64,000 bases of DNA from Aquibium sp. A9E412 (GCF_030398335.1 NZ_JAOAOP010000006.1:1-64000); one strand, 5' to 3'. Shown: positions 44,532 through 59,320, counted from the stretch's first letter. Numbers and translations are program-made. Notes: generated by a model from the letters alone, not told the origin.

Positions 44532-45420
44532 TCAGACGTCGCCGCCGAAGGTGTCGCAGGCCGCCGGATCGCCGGCTTTGAGGCCGCGCGCGAACCAGCG
44601 GCGGCGTTGTGCCGAGGTGCCGTGGTTGAAGCTGTCGGGCACGACGTAGCCCTGGCTGCGGCGCTGCAGCGTGTCGTCGCCGATCTGGGTCGCCGCGTTG
44701 AGCGCCTCGTCGATATCGCCGGCCTCCAGGAGGCCGTTGCGCGCGGTGTGGTGCGCCCACACCCCGGCGAAGCAGTCGGCCTGCAGTTCGACGCGCACCG
44801 ACAGCGCATTCGCCTCGGCCGGCGCCAGCTCGCGCCGCATCGCGTTGAAGCGCGGCAGGATGCCGGTCAGGTTCTGCACGTGGTGACCGACCTCGTGCGC
44901 CACCACGTAGGCCTGCGCGAAATCGCCGGCGGCGCGGAAGCGGCTGGCGAGCTCGTCGAAGAAGGCGAGGTCGAGATAGACCCGCCGGTCGCCCGGGCAG
45001 TAGAACGGCCCGGCCGCCGCCGAAGCGAAGCCGCAGGCCGACGAGACGCTGCCGGCGAACAGCACCAGCCGCGGCTCCTCGTAGTCGGCGCCCTGCCGCG
45101 CGAACAGGCCGTTCCAGACATCCTCGGTCTCGGCCAGCACCACGGCGACGAAGCGGTGCATCTCCTCCTCGGCCGGCGAGGCGGCCGGCGTGCCGCCCGG
45201 CGCCGTGATCTCCGGCCCTTCGGCCAAGGATGGCGGCGGGGTCGATGCCGACGGCGCGCAGCGCGAAGAAGGCGACGACGAGGATGACGAGGCCCGACAG
45301 GCTCAGCCCGCCGGCCCGGCCGCCACCCGGCAGCGGCAGCCGGCCGCCGCGGCCAAGGCGGATGCGCCGGCCGCGCCGGTCCTCGACATTGCTGCTCTGC
45401 CGCCGTCCCCGCCAGCGCAT
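44532..45420 (-). pseudogene. ypfJ: YpfJ-family neutral zinc metallopeptidase, single-base frameshift
   Basis: The gene is split between two frames. From the ATG at 45420 (with GAGAGG upstream) the first frame encodes MRWRGRRQSSNVEDRRG, a Gly/Arg-rich linker and a transmembrane helix (LVILVVAFFALRAVGI), the standard YpfJ N-terminus. At about 45225-45231 similarity continues in the +1 frame through LAEGPEITAPGG to the metalloprotease core, with zinc motif HEVGHH, the segment ELQADCFAGVW, and the stop at 44532. Removing one base in the ATCCTTG stretch restores one protein of about 295 residues, the family length. The downstream frame has a possible TTG start at 45227, which would give a form without membrane anchor. 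This may be a real mutation, a sequencing error or, less likely, programmed frameshifting. Confidence 0.82.
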
Positions 45421-45688
45421 GGGCGCGTTCCTCTCTCCCTCGGGCGCGCTCACTCTAGCGCGCGGCGGCAGCGCGCGCATGGGCAAAAACCGGCCGCCCG
45501 GCACCGGCCGGCGGCCGCGCGGCCGCCGTCCACCGGTCCGGCATGTGCATGCGGCAATTTCCGGGGTTCCGTCGGCGCGGTCTCTCGCCTATAAGCCCCG
45601 CCTAGCCTGACGTCAGACCCCTCTTGCGCACCGGCCGGGCAAGCCCGCTCCGGCGGCACGCGCAAGGCGCATCCGAAGCGGACCTCCC

Positions 45689-49180
<3,492 letters not shown>

Positions 49181-49520
49181 GCCGCCGGCGGCCGATCGCG
49201 GCGACACGACGGGCCGGCGGGCGACGCGCGCGACGGACCCTCGCGCGCGCCGTGCCGGCGGCCGGCCCTTGACTTTCGCGGCCGCGTTGTCCACCTCAGT
49301 TGGTATGTGTGCAGCGACCGACCTTCTGCGAATGCTCAATCGGGTGTGTCCCATCGCGGGACACTGACCCCCGGCCGGTCGCGTCGCGCCCCGGTCGAGG
49401 GGCGATAGCCGCAGCCCGCGAGCGGGCCGGACGGCACAACGGGCGACATTCCCACCAAACCAGAGAAAACGGCACGGGCACCGCACGCGGCGGTGCCGGC
49501 GAGCATGAGGAGGTCCAGCG
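49181..49520. other. Gap between carB and rnk, with a palindrome
   Basis: This 340-base interval has no gene I can support. Its first 80 bases are extremely GC-rich. TTGACT at 49269-49274 could be a -35 element. GTGTCCC and GGGACAC (49346-49352 and 49358-49364) are perfect 7-base arms around a 5-base centre; the surrounding sequence GGGACACTGACCCCC looks like the end of an insertion sequence, but no transposase remnant is visible. A short frame from 49304 could encode only 19 residues and is not convincing. Confidence 0.4.
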
Positions 49521-49958
49521 ATGGGCCCCGCGGCGAACAGAGGGCGCAAGCCCGCCATCACCATCACCCGGACGGATCACGACCGCCTGACGCGGCTCGC
49601 CGAAGCCGCGGCCGAGCGCAACGCGGCGGTCGCCGACACGCTGTTCGCCGAGCTCGACCGGGCGCGCGTCGTCGACGACGCGCGGATCGGCGCCGACGTC
49701 GTGCGGATGGGCTCGACCGTGCGCTTCTCCAGCGACACGGGCGAGGACCGCACCGTGCGCCTGGTCTTCCCCGGCGAGGCCGACATCGCGGCCGGCCGCA
49801 TCTCGATCCTGACGCCGATCGGCGCCGCGCTGATCGGCCTCAAGGCCGGTCAGTCGATCGACTGGACGGCGCGCGACGGCCGCGGCCACCGGCTCACCGT
49901 CGAGGACGTGACGCCGGCCGCCAACGCGCCGGCCGAGGCGTCCGGCGGCGCGTCATGA
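49521..49958 (+). CDS. Rnk-like GreA/GreB-fold protein (first of two)
   Basis: A 145-residue protein similar to Rnk, the regulator of nucleoside diphosphate kinase. It lacks a long coiled coil; residues 10-50 form a short helical part (ITITRTDHDRLTRLAEAAAE) and residues 60-125 the FKBP-like Gre C-terminal fold, with TVRLVFPGEADIAAGRISIL and SPIGAALIGLKAGQ-like LTPIGAALIGLKAGQSI. Such proteins can bind RNA polymerase without cleavage activity. ATG at 49521 with GAGGAGGT upstream. Followed 147 bases later by a second member. Confidence 0.87.
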   Translation: MGPAANRGRKPAITITRTDHDRLTRLAEAAAERNAAVADTLFAELDRARVVDDARIGADVVRMGSTVRFSSDTGEDRTVRLVFPGEADIAAGRISILTPIGAALIGLKAGQSIDWTARDGRGHRLTVEDVTPAANAPAEASGGAS

Positions 49959-50105
49959 TCCACCGTGCCGCCTTCTGCCGTCTGACGCTGTTCGGAGGCT
50001 GCCTCATCGCAGGATCCTAGCCCCTGCGCCGCGCCCGCGGCCAGGGGATCTCTCCATTGTCGTACCACCTGCAACCGCTCTGTCTCGGGGCGATGGAGAC
50101 CTGCG

Positions 50106-50639
50106 ATGTCGGACACCACCTGCATCCTCACCGCCAAGGATTTCACCATTCTGGAAGTCATGCTCGAGCGCCGGCTCGGGCGCGACGATCCGATGACGCC
50201 GCTGCTGCGGCACAAGCTCGACGGCGCCCGCGTGGTGCTGCACGACGACGTGCCGCCGACGGTCGCCACGCTGAGCAGCCGCGTCGTGTTCAGCGTCGAC
50301 GGCCGCGAGCCCGACACGCGGGTCTTGGCGCATGACCGCGTGGAGGGGCCGGTCGGCCTGCTGCTGCCGATCACCACCGCCCGCGGGCTCGCCCTGCTCG
50401 GGCTCGGCGAAGGCCAGTTCTGCGACATCCCCGGCCATGACGGGCACGGCGAGCGCGTCCATCTGGAGCAGGTGCTCTACCAGCCGGAGGCCGCACGGCG
50501 CATCCGTGCCGCCGAAGCCCGGCTCGCCGCCGCGCGCACCGGCCGGCCGGCGCTGCGCCTGGTGCACGACACCGCGCCGGCGCACCACGCCGCCGCGCCG
50601 TTCGGCGGCCCCGACGAGCCCGGCCCTTCGGCCGCCTGA
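50106..50639 (+). CDS. Second Rnk-like GreA/GreB-fold protein, diverged
   Basis: A 177-residue protein that shares the layout of its neighbour: TAKDFTILEVMLERRLGRDD as the short helical part, then a Gre/FKBP-like domain with TVATLSSRVVFSVDGREPDTRVLAHD and the loop ARGLALLGLGEGQF. A C-terminal extension (about 125-177) is helical and Ala/Arg-rich, and ends in a Pro/Gly-rich tail. It seems a diverged tandem duplicate. Function unknown; competition with GreA for RNA polymerase is one possibility. Confidence 0.75.
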   Translation: MSDTTCILTAKDFTILEVMLERRLGRDDPMTPLLRHKLDGARVVLHDDVPPTVATLSSRVVFSVDGREPDTRVLAHDRVEGPVGLLLPITTARGLALLGLGEGQFCDIPGHDGHGERVHLEQVLYQPEAARRIRAAEARLAAARTGRPALRLVHDTAPAHHAAAPFGGPDEPGPSAA

Positions 50640-50744
50640 GGCGCTGCCCGGCGCGGCCGAAGCCGTCCCCGCGACCCAGCCCGACGTCATGCGAAGGACC
50701 GGCCGGCGCCTGCCCGGCCGGCCGCATCCACGAGAGAGGAAACG

Positions 50745-51998
50745 ATGAGAATACTGGTGTGCGGCGGCGGCGTCGTGGGGGTGACCACCGCGTATTACCT
50801 GGCCCGGCAGGGCCACGAGGTCGAGGTGATCGAACGCCGCGAGGGGCCGGCCGAGGAGACGAGCTTCGCCAATGCGGGCCAGGTCTCGCCCGGCTATTCG
50901 GCGCCGTGGGCGGCGCCGGGCGTGCCGCTCAAGGCGCTGCGCTGGCTGACCATGCGGCACGGCCCGCTGGTCATCCGGCCGCGCCTCGACCCGGCGATGT
51001 GGGGCTGGCTGCTGCGCATGCTCGGCAACTGCACGAGCGCGCGCTACGCGCTCAACAAGGCGCGCATGGTGCCGCTCGCCGAGTACAGCCGCGACCGGCT
51101 GCGCGAGCTGCGCGCCGATGCCGGCATCGCCTATGACGAGGGCAGCGGCGGCACGCTGCAGCTCTTCCGCACGCAGAAGCAGCTCGATTCGGTGGGCGGC
51201 GACGTCGCCGTGCTGCGCCAGATCGGCGTGCCGCATGCGGTGCTCGACCGGGCCGGCTGCATCGCCGCCGAACCGGCGCTCGCCCATGCGGCGGCGGACT
51301 TCGTCGGCGGCCTGCGGCTGCCGGGCGACGAGACCGGCGACTGCCGGATGTTCACGCAGCGGCTGGCGGCGGTCGCCGCGCTGATCGGCGTGCGCTTCAC
51401 CTACGACACCGAGGTGCGTGCCATCACCGCCTCGGGCGGCGCGGTGAGCGGCGCGGTCACCTCGCGCGGGCCGCGCGAGGCCGACGCCTGCGTGGTGGCG
51501 CTCGGCAGCCACTCGCCGGCCATGGTCGCCGGCTTCGGCCTGCGCCTGCCGATCTGCCCGGTGAAGGGCTATTCGCTGACCATGCCGGTCGCCGATCCGG
51601 AGCGGGCGCCCGTCTCCACGATCATGGACGAGACCTACAAGACCGCCATCACGCGGCTCGGCCGGCGCATCCGCGTCGGCGGCACCGCCGAGCTCGCCGG
51701 CTTCGACCCGCGGCTGCGCGCCGACCGCCGCGCCGCGCTCGAGCACTCCTTCGCCGCGCTGTTCCCGCATGGCGGCCGGCTCGACGAGGCGTCGTTCTGG
51801 ACCGGCTTCCGGCCGATGACGCCGGACGGCCCGCCGATCATCGGCGAAACGCCGGTGCGCGGGCTCTATCTCAACACCGGCCACGGCACGCTCGGCTGGA
51901 CCATGGCGTGCGGCTCGGCGCGCGTTTTGAGCGACATCATCGGCGGCCGCGCGCCGGAGATCGACGTCAGCGGTCTCGCCCTGACGCGCTACGCCTGA
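50745..51998 (+). CDS. dadA: D-amino acid dehydrogenase DadA
   Basis: A 417-residue FAD-dependent oxidoreductase that deaminates D-amino acids, chiefly D-alanine, feeding electrons to the respiratory chain at the inner membrane. It opens with [22 protein letters not shown] (FAD dinucleotide fold, shown in pieces as GGGVVG), then [21 protein letters not shown], the hallmark of Dad[20 protein letters not shown] and [15 protein letters not shown] close the FAD site. ATG at 50745 follows AGAGAGGAAACG. No alanine racemase gene is adjacent. Confidence 0.94.
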   Translation: MRILVCGGGVVGVTTAYYLARQGHEVEVIERREGPAEETSFANAGQVSPGYSAPWAAPGVPLKALRWLTMRHGPLVIRPRLDPAMWGWLLRMLGNCTSARYALNKARMVPLAEYSRDRLRELRADAGIAYDEGSGGTLQLFRTQKQLDSVGGDVAVLRQIGVPHAVLDRAGCIAAEPALAHAAADFVGGLRLPGDETGDCRMFTQRLAAVAALIGVRFTYDTEVRAITASGGAVSGAVTSRGPREADACVVALGSHSPAMVAGFGLRLPICPVKGYSLTMPVADPERAPVSTIMDETYKTAITRLGRRIRVGGTAELAGFDPRLRADRRAALEHSFAALFPHGGRLDEASFWTGFRPMTPDGPPIIGETPVRGLYLNTGHGTLGWTMACGSARVLSDIIGGRAPEIDVSGLALTRYA

Positions 51999-52146
51999 GC
52001 CGGGGCGGTCGCCCGCCGGGCCCGAGGGGCTTGGCGGGCGGCGCGGCCGCGCCCATATCGGCAGCCTGTGCAATGCGGGCAAAGCCGCGGCCGACGGTGG
52101 CGCGGCGCGGCCGGCCGGCGTATAGCGGTGGTGGAGACAGCAGCCT

Positions 52147-54069
52147 ATGCGCTTTTCGCCCCAGTTCCTCGACGACATCCGAGACCGCGTGCCGATCGCC
52201 GACGTGGTCGGCACGCGCGTGACCTGGGACCGGCGCAAGACGAGCACCTCGCGCGGCGACTACTGGGCGTGCTGTCCCTTCCACGGCGAGAACACGCCGA
52301 GCTTCCACTGCGAGAACCGCAAGGGCCGCTACCACTGCTTCGGCTGCGGCGTGTCGGGCGATCACTTCAAGTTCCTGATGGAGCTCGACGGGCTGAGCTT
52401 TCCCGAGGCGGTGGAGCGCGTCGCCGACATGGCCGGGGTGGCGCTGCCGGCGCGCGATCCCGAGGCGGAGAAGCGGGCCCGGGAGCGCGCCACGCTGACC
52501 GACGTCATGGAGATGGCGACGCGCTTCTTCGAGGCGAGCCTGCAGGGCCAGGCCGGCGCCCAGGCGCGCGCCTATCTGCGCGGCCGCGGCCTGTCGTCGG
52601 CCACCCAGCAGACCTTCCGGCTCGGCTTCGCGCCCGACAGCCGCAACGCGCTGAAGGCGCATCTGGCCGACAAGGGCGTGCCGCGCGAGCAGATCGAGGC
52701 CTGCGGCCTGGTCGTCGCCGGGCCGGACATCGCCGTGTCCTACGACCGCTTCCGCGACCGGGTGATGTTTCCCATCGAGGACCCGCGCGGGCGGGTGATC
52801 GCCTTCGGCGGCCGGGCCATGTCGCCCGACATTCCGGCCAAGTACATCAATTCCAACGAGACCGAACTCTTCCACAAGGGCCGCGTGCTCTACAACCACG
52901 CGCGCGCCCGCCAGGCGGTCGCGCGCGGCGCCACGCTGGTCGCCGTTGAGGGCTACATGGACGTGATCGCGCTCGCCCAGGCCGGCTTCGCCTCCGCCGT
53001 GGCGCCGCTCGGCACGGCGCTGACCGAGACGCAGCTCGACATGATGTGGCGCGCCGCCGGCGAGCCGGTGCTGTGCTTCGACGGCGATCAGGCGGGGCTG
53101 CGCGCGGCATGGCGGGCGGCCGACCTGGCGCTGCCGCTTTTGCAGCCCGGCCGCTCGGTGCGCTTCGCGCTGCTGCCGGAGGGGCGCGACCCCGACGATC
53201 TGGTGCGCGAGGAGGGCGCGGAGGCATTCTCCGCGGTGCTCGCCGAGGCGCGGCCGCTGGCCGATCTGATCTGGTCGCGCGAGACCGCCGGCGGCGTGTA
53301 CGACACGCCGGAGCGGCGCGCGGCGCTCGAGGCGCGGCTCAAGGCGGTGGTCGGCACCATCCGCGACGAGAGCCTGCGCCGGCACTACGGCCAGGACATG
53401 CGCGAGCGGCTGCACGCCTTCTTCGGTCCCGTGCGGTCGCCGCGCGGCGAGGGCCGCCGGCCGGGTCCGGGCGGGCAGGGGCAGCCGGCGCGCGGCGGCG
53501 GGCCGGCCGGCCGACTGGCGGTGACCGACAGCCTGGCGCGCTCGGCGCTGGTCAAGGCGGCGGGCGGCGTGATGCCGCTGCGCGAGACGGCGATCCTGGT
53601 GACGCTGGTCAATCATCCCGGCCTGCTCGACGAGCATTTCGACGCCTTCGAGCGGCTGCATCTCACGCATGGCGACCTGCGCCGGCTGCACGCCGCCGTG
53701 CTCGACGTGACGGCGCATCAGCCGGGCGCCGGCCGCGAGGCGCTGGTCGGCGCGCTCGCGGCCGCCGGTCTCGAGGCGGTCTGGCAGCGGGCGGAGGGCC
53801 AGGTGCGGCGCAGCAACCTGTGGTCGGCGCTGGCCGACGCCGCGCTCGAGGACGCGCGCGAAAGCTTCCTGCAGGCGTTGCACTTGCACCAAAGCGCCGG
53901 GTCTCTACATAAGGAGCTCAAGGCGGCCGAGCTGGCGTTGGCCAGCGACCCGACCGAGGAAAACTATCGCCACCTTGTCGAGATCCAGGCGCAGATGCGC
54001 GACGTGCAGGCGACCGAGGCCCTCGTGGAAGGGTTCGGGGTGCTGTCCGGCAGGAGCGCGCGCAACTGA
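52147..54069 (+). CDS. dnaG: DNA primase DnaG
   Basis: A 640-residue primase that makes RNA primers for replication. The N-terminal zinc ribbon has CCPFHGENTPSFHCENRKG in parts, with Cys, His, then YHCFGCG (two Cys). The RNA polymerase/TOPRIM core includes FPIEDPRGRVIAFGGRAM and VEGYMDVIALAQAG, where Glu is catalytic, and CFDGDQAG supplies the acidic D-x-D. The C-terminal helicase-interaction domain covers about 440-640 and is Gly/Pro-rich at its start. It is followed by rpoD, the common dnaG-rpoD order. Confidence 0.97.
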   Translation: MRFSPQFLDDIRDRVPIADVVGTRVTWDRRKTSTSRGDYWACCPFHGENTPSFHCENRKGRYHCFGCGVSGDHFKFLMELDGLSFPEAVERVADMAGVALPARDPEAEKRARERATLTDVMEMATRFFEASLQGQAGAQARAYLRGRGLSSATQQTFRLGFAPDSRNALKAHLADKGVPREQIEACGLVVAGPDIAVSYDRFRDRVMFPIEDPRGRVIAFGGRAMSPDIPAKYINSNETELFHKGRVLYNHARARQAVARGATLVAVEGYMDVIALAQAGFASAVAPLGTALTETQLDMMWRAAGEPVLCFDGDQAGLRAAWRAADLALPLLQPGRSVRFALLPEGRDPDDLVREEGAEAFSAVLAEARPLADLIWSRETAGGVYDTPERRAALEARLKAVVGTIRDESLRRHYGQDMRERLHAFFGPVRSPRGEGRRPGPGGQGQPARGGGPAGRLAVTDSLARSALVKAAGGVMPLRETAILVTLVNHPGLLDEHFDAFERLHLTHGDLRRLHAAVLDVTAHQPGAGREALVGALAAAGLEAVWQRAEGQVRRSNLWSALADAALEDARESFLQALHLHQSAGSLHKELKAAELALASDPTEENYRHLVEIQAQMRDVQATEALVEGFGVLSGRSARN

Positions 54070-54401
54070 CGGCGGGCGCGGCTGTGGCGAAGGGGCCGGT
54101 GATTCGCGATTTTCGCCCGAATCATGGCACAGGCTGTTGACCTGGCGCGCGATTGCCGGAATCAAAAAACGATTCGAGCGCGGTGCGGCGGGCGTGGCAG
54201 CCCGGCGACCGGCTCTGACGGGGCGGATTTGCGCGGCGGCACGGCATGGACGGGGCGGATGCGCCGCCTACATGCGACGGTTAATCGGGCCTTAAGGCCG
54301 GCCCGGTAGAGCGCTCGGACGGCTGGGGCCGTCGGCGCCTCATGTGTTTGCGGCGCGCGGGCGCCGGTGGTCCGCCCGAGGCGGCTTGGAGACGAAGAAG
54401 C
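54070..54401 (+). other. dnaG-rpoD intergenic region with probable rpoD promoter
   Basis: A 332-base interval without a gene. TTGACC at 54137-54142 with AATCAA 17 bases on (54160-54165) is a fair sigma-70-type promoter for rpoD, about 240 bases before its start. GATTCG and CGAATC arms (54093-54115 region) could end dnaG transcripts, but there is no T tract. No terminator strong enough to uncouple dnaG and rpoD is visible. Confidence 0.35.
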
Positions 54402-56408
<2,007 letters not shown>

Positions 56409-56446
56409 GCGCGGCGCGGGCCCGGCCCGGCATCCATCGAAACGAG

Positions 56447-56479
56447 AAGGCCCGGCCGGTTCGCTCCCGCCGGGCCTTT
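56447..56479 (+). terminator. Terminator after rpoD
   Basis: AAGGCCCGGC pairs perfectly with GCCGGGCCTT around a 12-base loop, 38 bases past the rpoD stop. The T tract is weak (TTTCCCTT). The stem also reads on the minus strand with an AAGG/CCTT end, so it may serve the convergent cupin gene as well. Confidence 0.7.
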
Positions 56480-56495
56480 CCCTTGTGCGCCGGCG

Positions 56496-56891
56496 CTACT
56501 CGGTCGTGCGGCCGTCGAAGTGCTCGTGCGCGGCGTCGGCGTCCGCCTTGGTCGCGTGCACGGTGCCCTCGACATGCTCGGGCGGGCCGTAGAGCGTGTA
56601 GAGCCGCAGCGGCTCGCTGCCCGTGTTGACCACGTTGTGGCGCGCCCCGGCCGGCACGACGATGCCGCTGTCGGCGTGCACCGGCGTGGCGACGCCGTCG
56701 ATGGTCACCTCGCCGGCACCTTCCTCGATGCGGAAGAACTGGTCGCGATCCTCGTGCACCTCGGCGCCGATCTCGTCGCCCGGCTGCAGCGTCATCAGGA
56801 CGAGCTGCAGGTAGCGGCCGGTGTAGAGCTCGCGGCGGAAGTCGCCGTTGTCCTCGGTCAGTTTCTCGATGTCGTCGACAAAGCCCTTCAT
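56496..56891 (-). CDS. Single-domain cupin protein
   Basis: A 131-residue RmlC-like cupin. Motif 1 reads [20 protein letters not shown] with the His/Glu metal-binding set (His47 region), and motif 2 reads [27 protein letters not shown], with His84 as the second metal ligand. An unusual run of His/Asp/Glu ([16 protein letters not shown]) ends the protein. Function not known; many such cupins are sugar or polyamine sensing or sulfur-metabolism proteins. The ATG at 56891 follows GGAGAG. Confidence 0.82.
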   Translation of the reverse strand: MKGFVDDIEKLTEDNGDFRRELYTGRYLQLVLMTLQPGDEIGAEVHEDRDQFFRIEEGAGEVTIDGVATPVHADSGIVVPAGARHNVVNTGSEPLRLYTLYGPPEHVEGTVHATKADADAAHEHFDGRTTE

Positions 56892-57061
56892 GGCGTCTCT
56901 CCGTGGATCGTGGTCCGTTGCTTGCCCGGGCATCTGGCCTGGGCGGGCCGGCACGACAATGATTCAGGTCAAGACCGGGCCGCACGCATGGAGGCCGGCG
57001 CCTGCAACCACTCGGCGACCGGTCGCGTGACAGCCATCCGGCGCGCTGCTATCTTTTTTCC

Positions 57062-57637
57062 ATGACCATCCGCGTCACCCACGCCGCCGACGGGCTCGCG
57101 CGCCGCGCCTTCACCGTGAAGGACGTGCTGCGCATGGTCGAGGCCGGCATCATCGGTCATGACGAGCGCTTCGAGCTGATCGGCGGGGAGATCGTGCCCA
57201 TGTCGCCGAAGGGCATCCGCCACGAGCGGTTCAAGCAGTGGGTCATGGAGCAGTTGGTCCGCGGCCTGCCGGACCACCTCAAGACCATTCCCGAGACGAC
57301 GTTCTACCTGTCCGAGGACACTTTCCTGGAGCCGGATTTCGTCGTCTATCCGGCCGAAGGCGGGCTCGAGAGCCTGTCGCCCGGGACCTGCCTGCTCGCC
57401 ATCGAGATCGCCGATTCCTCGCTCGCCTACGATCTCGGCCGCAAGGCGCGGCTCTATGCCGAGTTCGCCATCGGCGAGCTGTGGGTGTTCGACGTCAACG
57501 ACCTGAAGGCGACGGTGCACCGCGATCCCGCCGACGGCCGCTACCGCAGCGTCGAGACGCACGGCTTCGACGCCACGCTGACCGCAAAGCGCTCGGCCGA
57601 TGTCGCGCTCGACCTGTCCGGGTACCCGGCACGCTAA
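57062..57637 (+). CDS. Uma2-family endonuclease-fold protein
   Basis: A 191-residue member of the Uma2/DUF820 family, which has a PD-(D/E)xK-type fold. It shows the N-terminal FTVKDVLRMVEAGIIGHDERFELIGGEI, then the active-site-like EPDFVVYP (acidic residue with Asp) and LAIEIADSSLAYDLGRKARLYAE. The family is widespread in Cyanobacteria and found irregularly elsewhere; catalytic activity is often not demonstrated. It stands between the cupin and YjbQ genes. A repeat starts one base past its TAA stop. Confidence 0.87.
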   Translation: MTIRVTHAADGLARRAFTVKDVLRMVEAGIIGHDERFELIGGEIVPMSPKGIRHERFKQWVMEQLVRGLPDHLKTIPETTFYLSEDTFLEPDFVVYPAEGGLESLSPGTCLLAIEIADSSLAYDLGRKARLYAEFAIGELWVFDVNDLKATVHRDPADGRYRSVETHGFDATLTAKRSADVALDLSGYPAR

Positions 57638-57638
57638 A

Positions 57639-57690
57639 AGTGCTTCCAGGCGAAGTGGACACCGGTTCGCCTTGCGCGGACGCCTCACCG
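57639..57690 (-). repeat. Dispersed stop-codon palindromic repeat after the Uma2 gene
   Basis: AGTGCTTCCAGG begins one base past the Uma2 TAA stop. The inner arms are GGCGAAGTGG and TTCGCC, and the closing arm is degenerate (GCGGACGCC). The element runs almost to the ribosome site of yjbQ. Confidence 0.75.
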
Positions 57691-57705
57691 GCCATCGGAG
57701 CATGC

Positions 57706-58128
57706 ATGACGATCGACCGCCTGACCATCGCGACCGACGGGCCGGGGCTCTACGAGTTCACCGACCGGGCGCTCGGCTTCGTGCGCCAGGCCGGCGCCGA
57801 GGAGGGCCTGCTGACGGTCTTCGTGCGCCACACCTCGTGCTCTCTCCTCATCCAGGAGAACGCCGATCCCGACGTGCGGCGCGACCTCGACGCCTTCTTC
57901 CGCCGTCTCGTGCCGCCGGCCGACGACGCGGCGATGGGCTGGCTGACGCACCGCGCGGAAGGCCCCGACGACATGCCCGCACACATCAAGGCGGCGCTGA
58001 CGGCCGTTTCGCTGTCGATCCCGGTGGCCGGCGGCCGGCCGCTGCTCGGCATCTGGCAGGGGCTCTACCTGTTCGAGCACCGCACGCGGCCGCACCGCCG
58101 CGAGGTGGTGCTGCATCTGGCGGGGTAG
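57706..58128 (+). CDS. YjbQ/UPF0047 protein, secondary thiamine-phosphate synthase type
   Basis: A 140-residue protein. The family signature VFVRHTSCSLLIQENADPDVRRDL is present in parts (VRHTSCS and ENADPDV), and the C-terminal half has PVAGGRPLLGIWQGLYLFEHRT. YjbQ was identified by its ability to replace thiamine-phosphate synthase in E. coli, but its native role is not certain. An ATG at 57702 is out of frame; the ATG at 57706 with GGAG upstream gives the family length. Confidence 0.9.
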   Translation: MTIDRLTIATDGPGLYEFTDRALGFVRQAGAEEGLLTVFVRHTSCSLLIQENADPDVRRDLDAFFRRLVPPADDAAMGWLTHRAEGPDDMPAHIKAALTAVSLSIPVAGGRPLLGIWQGLYLFEHRTRPHRREVVLHLAG

Positions 58129-58172
58129 GGCGGGGCGACGCGGAAACCGCTTCCAGAAGACGGAGCGCGGGC

Positions 58173-58640
58173 TCAGCGCGGCGTGTCGCCGCCGGCCTTC
58201 ACGAAGCGCTCGAAGGCGGCCAGCGTCTCGCTGCTGACATGGTGCTCGATGCCCTCGGCGTCGCGCAGCGCCGTCGCCTCGCTGACGCCGAGCGCGCGCA
58301 GGAAGGCCTCGACGATCTGGTGACGGCGGCGCGAGCGCTCGGCCAGCGCCCGGCCGGCGTCGGTCAGGAAGATGCCGCGATAGGGCCGGCGCACGATCAG
58401 CCCGTCCTCGGCCAGCCGCTTCAGCATCTTGGCCACCGTCGGCTGGGCGACGCCGAGACGGCGCGCCACGTCGACCTGGCGCGCCTCGCCATAGGCGTCG
58501 ATGAAGTCGGCGATCAGCTCGACATAGTCCTCGGTCAGCTCGGTGCTGCGCGCCTTGCGCGCCTTGCGGAAGCCGGCGGCGTGGCTTTCCGCGTCGATCA
58601 GCACGGTCTGGTCGTCGGGCTTGCGCGCCGGTCGGCTCAT
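58173..58640 (-). CDS. mntR: Manganese-responsive regulator MntR
   Basis: A 155-residue DtxR-family repressor, the same length as E. coli MntR. The winged helix includes [31 protein letters not shown]. The metal-binding dimerisation part has [19 protein letters not shown] and [20 protein letters not shown], with the His and Glu ligands. The open frame extends to an ATG at 58673, but the ATG at 58640 (MSRPARKP) has GGGAG about nine bases upstream and matches the family start. It probably represses an mntH- or sitABCD-type uptake gene; none is in the window. Confidence 0.93.
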   Translation of the reverse strand: MSRPARKPDDQTVLIDAESHAAGFRKARKARSTELTEDYVELIADFIDAYGEARQVDVARRLGVAQPTVAKMLKRLAEDGLIVRRPYRGIFLTDAGRALAERSRRRHQIVEAFLRALGVSEATALRDAEGIEHHVSSETLAAFERFVKAGGDTPR

Positions 58641-58765
58641 GTCCTTCGCTCCCGGCTCGTCGCGGTCGAACATTTTTCCATCGCGAAAACTGTATGCCGT
58701 CGGCTAAGAAACATGTCAAACGTTGAGACGCGACCGGGCATCGTGCCCGGCCGCGTGCCCCGCGC

Positions 58766-59320
58766 TCAGTCGTGCGCGGCGCCGTTCGAGCCGCCCATGC
58801 CGCCCATGCCGCCCATCGCGCGCACCGGGAAGGTGAGCTCGAGGGTGCCTGCCGTCTCGAAGGTGAGGCTGCCGGCGACGCTCTCGCCGGCCACCGCCGG
58901 CGCGGCGAGGTCCATCAGCATCAGGTGGTAGGAGCCGGGCTTGAGCGCCACGCTCTCGCCAGGCGCGATCGCGATGCCGTCCTCGACCGGACGCATGGTC
59001 ATCACGCCCTTGTCGTCGACGGCCATCGTGTGGATTTCCGTGCGTCCGGCGATCTCGGCCGAGGCGCCGACCAGCCGGTCGGCCGCCGCGCCGGTGTTGC
59101 GCACGACGAGATAGCCGGCGGCCACCCGGGCGCCCTCCGGCGTGGCGCGCACCCACGGCGCCTCGATGACGAGGTCGCCGAGCCGCAGCTCCTCGGCCGA
59201 CAGCGGTGCGGCCGCCGCGGCGAGGAGCGCCAGGGCGCCGAGCGCGCGCGAGAGGCCGCGCCGGGCCGAAGCGCGCGCGGGCGTGATCGTGGACAGGGTG
59301 GTCGTGGGAATCGGTGTCAT
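58766..59320 (-). CDS. PCu(A)C-type periplasmic copper chaperone
   Basis: A 184-residue exported protein. A long basic N-terminus leads to a signal segment ending near SAEE. The mature part is the PCu(A)C domain, with the copper ligands in EIHTMAVDDKGVMTM (His97, Met107/109) and GSYHLMLM (His132, Met134/136). PCu(A)C proteins carry Cu(I) to cytochrome oxidase and other copper enzymes. The C-terminus has a Met-Gly repeat (GGMGGMGG) and a terminal His, an unusual potential extra copper site. It is 90 bases downstream of the Cys-rich protein gene on the same strand, so they probably form an operon. Confidence 0.9.
   Translation of the reverse strand: MTPIPTTTLSTITPARASARRGLSRALGALALLAAAAAPLSAEELRLGDLVIEAPWVRATPEGARVAAGYLVVRNTGAAADRLVGASAEIAGRTEIHTMAVDDKGVMTMRPVEDGIAIAPGESVALKPGSYHLMLMDLAAPAVAGESVAGSLTFETAGTLELTFPVRAMGGMGGMGGSNGAAHD

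Noticed and set aside
45450-45665. 71-codon minus-strand frame in the carB upstream gap
   Set aside because: Arg/Ala/Pro-rich with scattered Cys, no ribosome site, and it lies over the likely carB promoter.
49300-49590. 96-codon plus-strand frame in the gap before rnk
   Set aside because: It overlaps the palindrome and the rnk start, is Arg/Gly/Pro-rich, and has no ribosome site or family pattern.
58140-58170. Another copy of the dispersed repeat (GGAAACCGCTTCCAG)
   Set aside because: Only about 15 bases resemble the core and the arms do not pair, so I do not count it.
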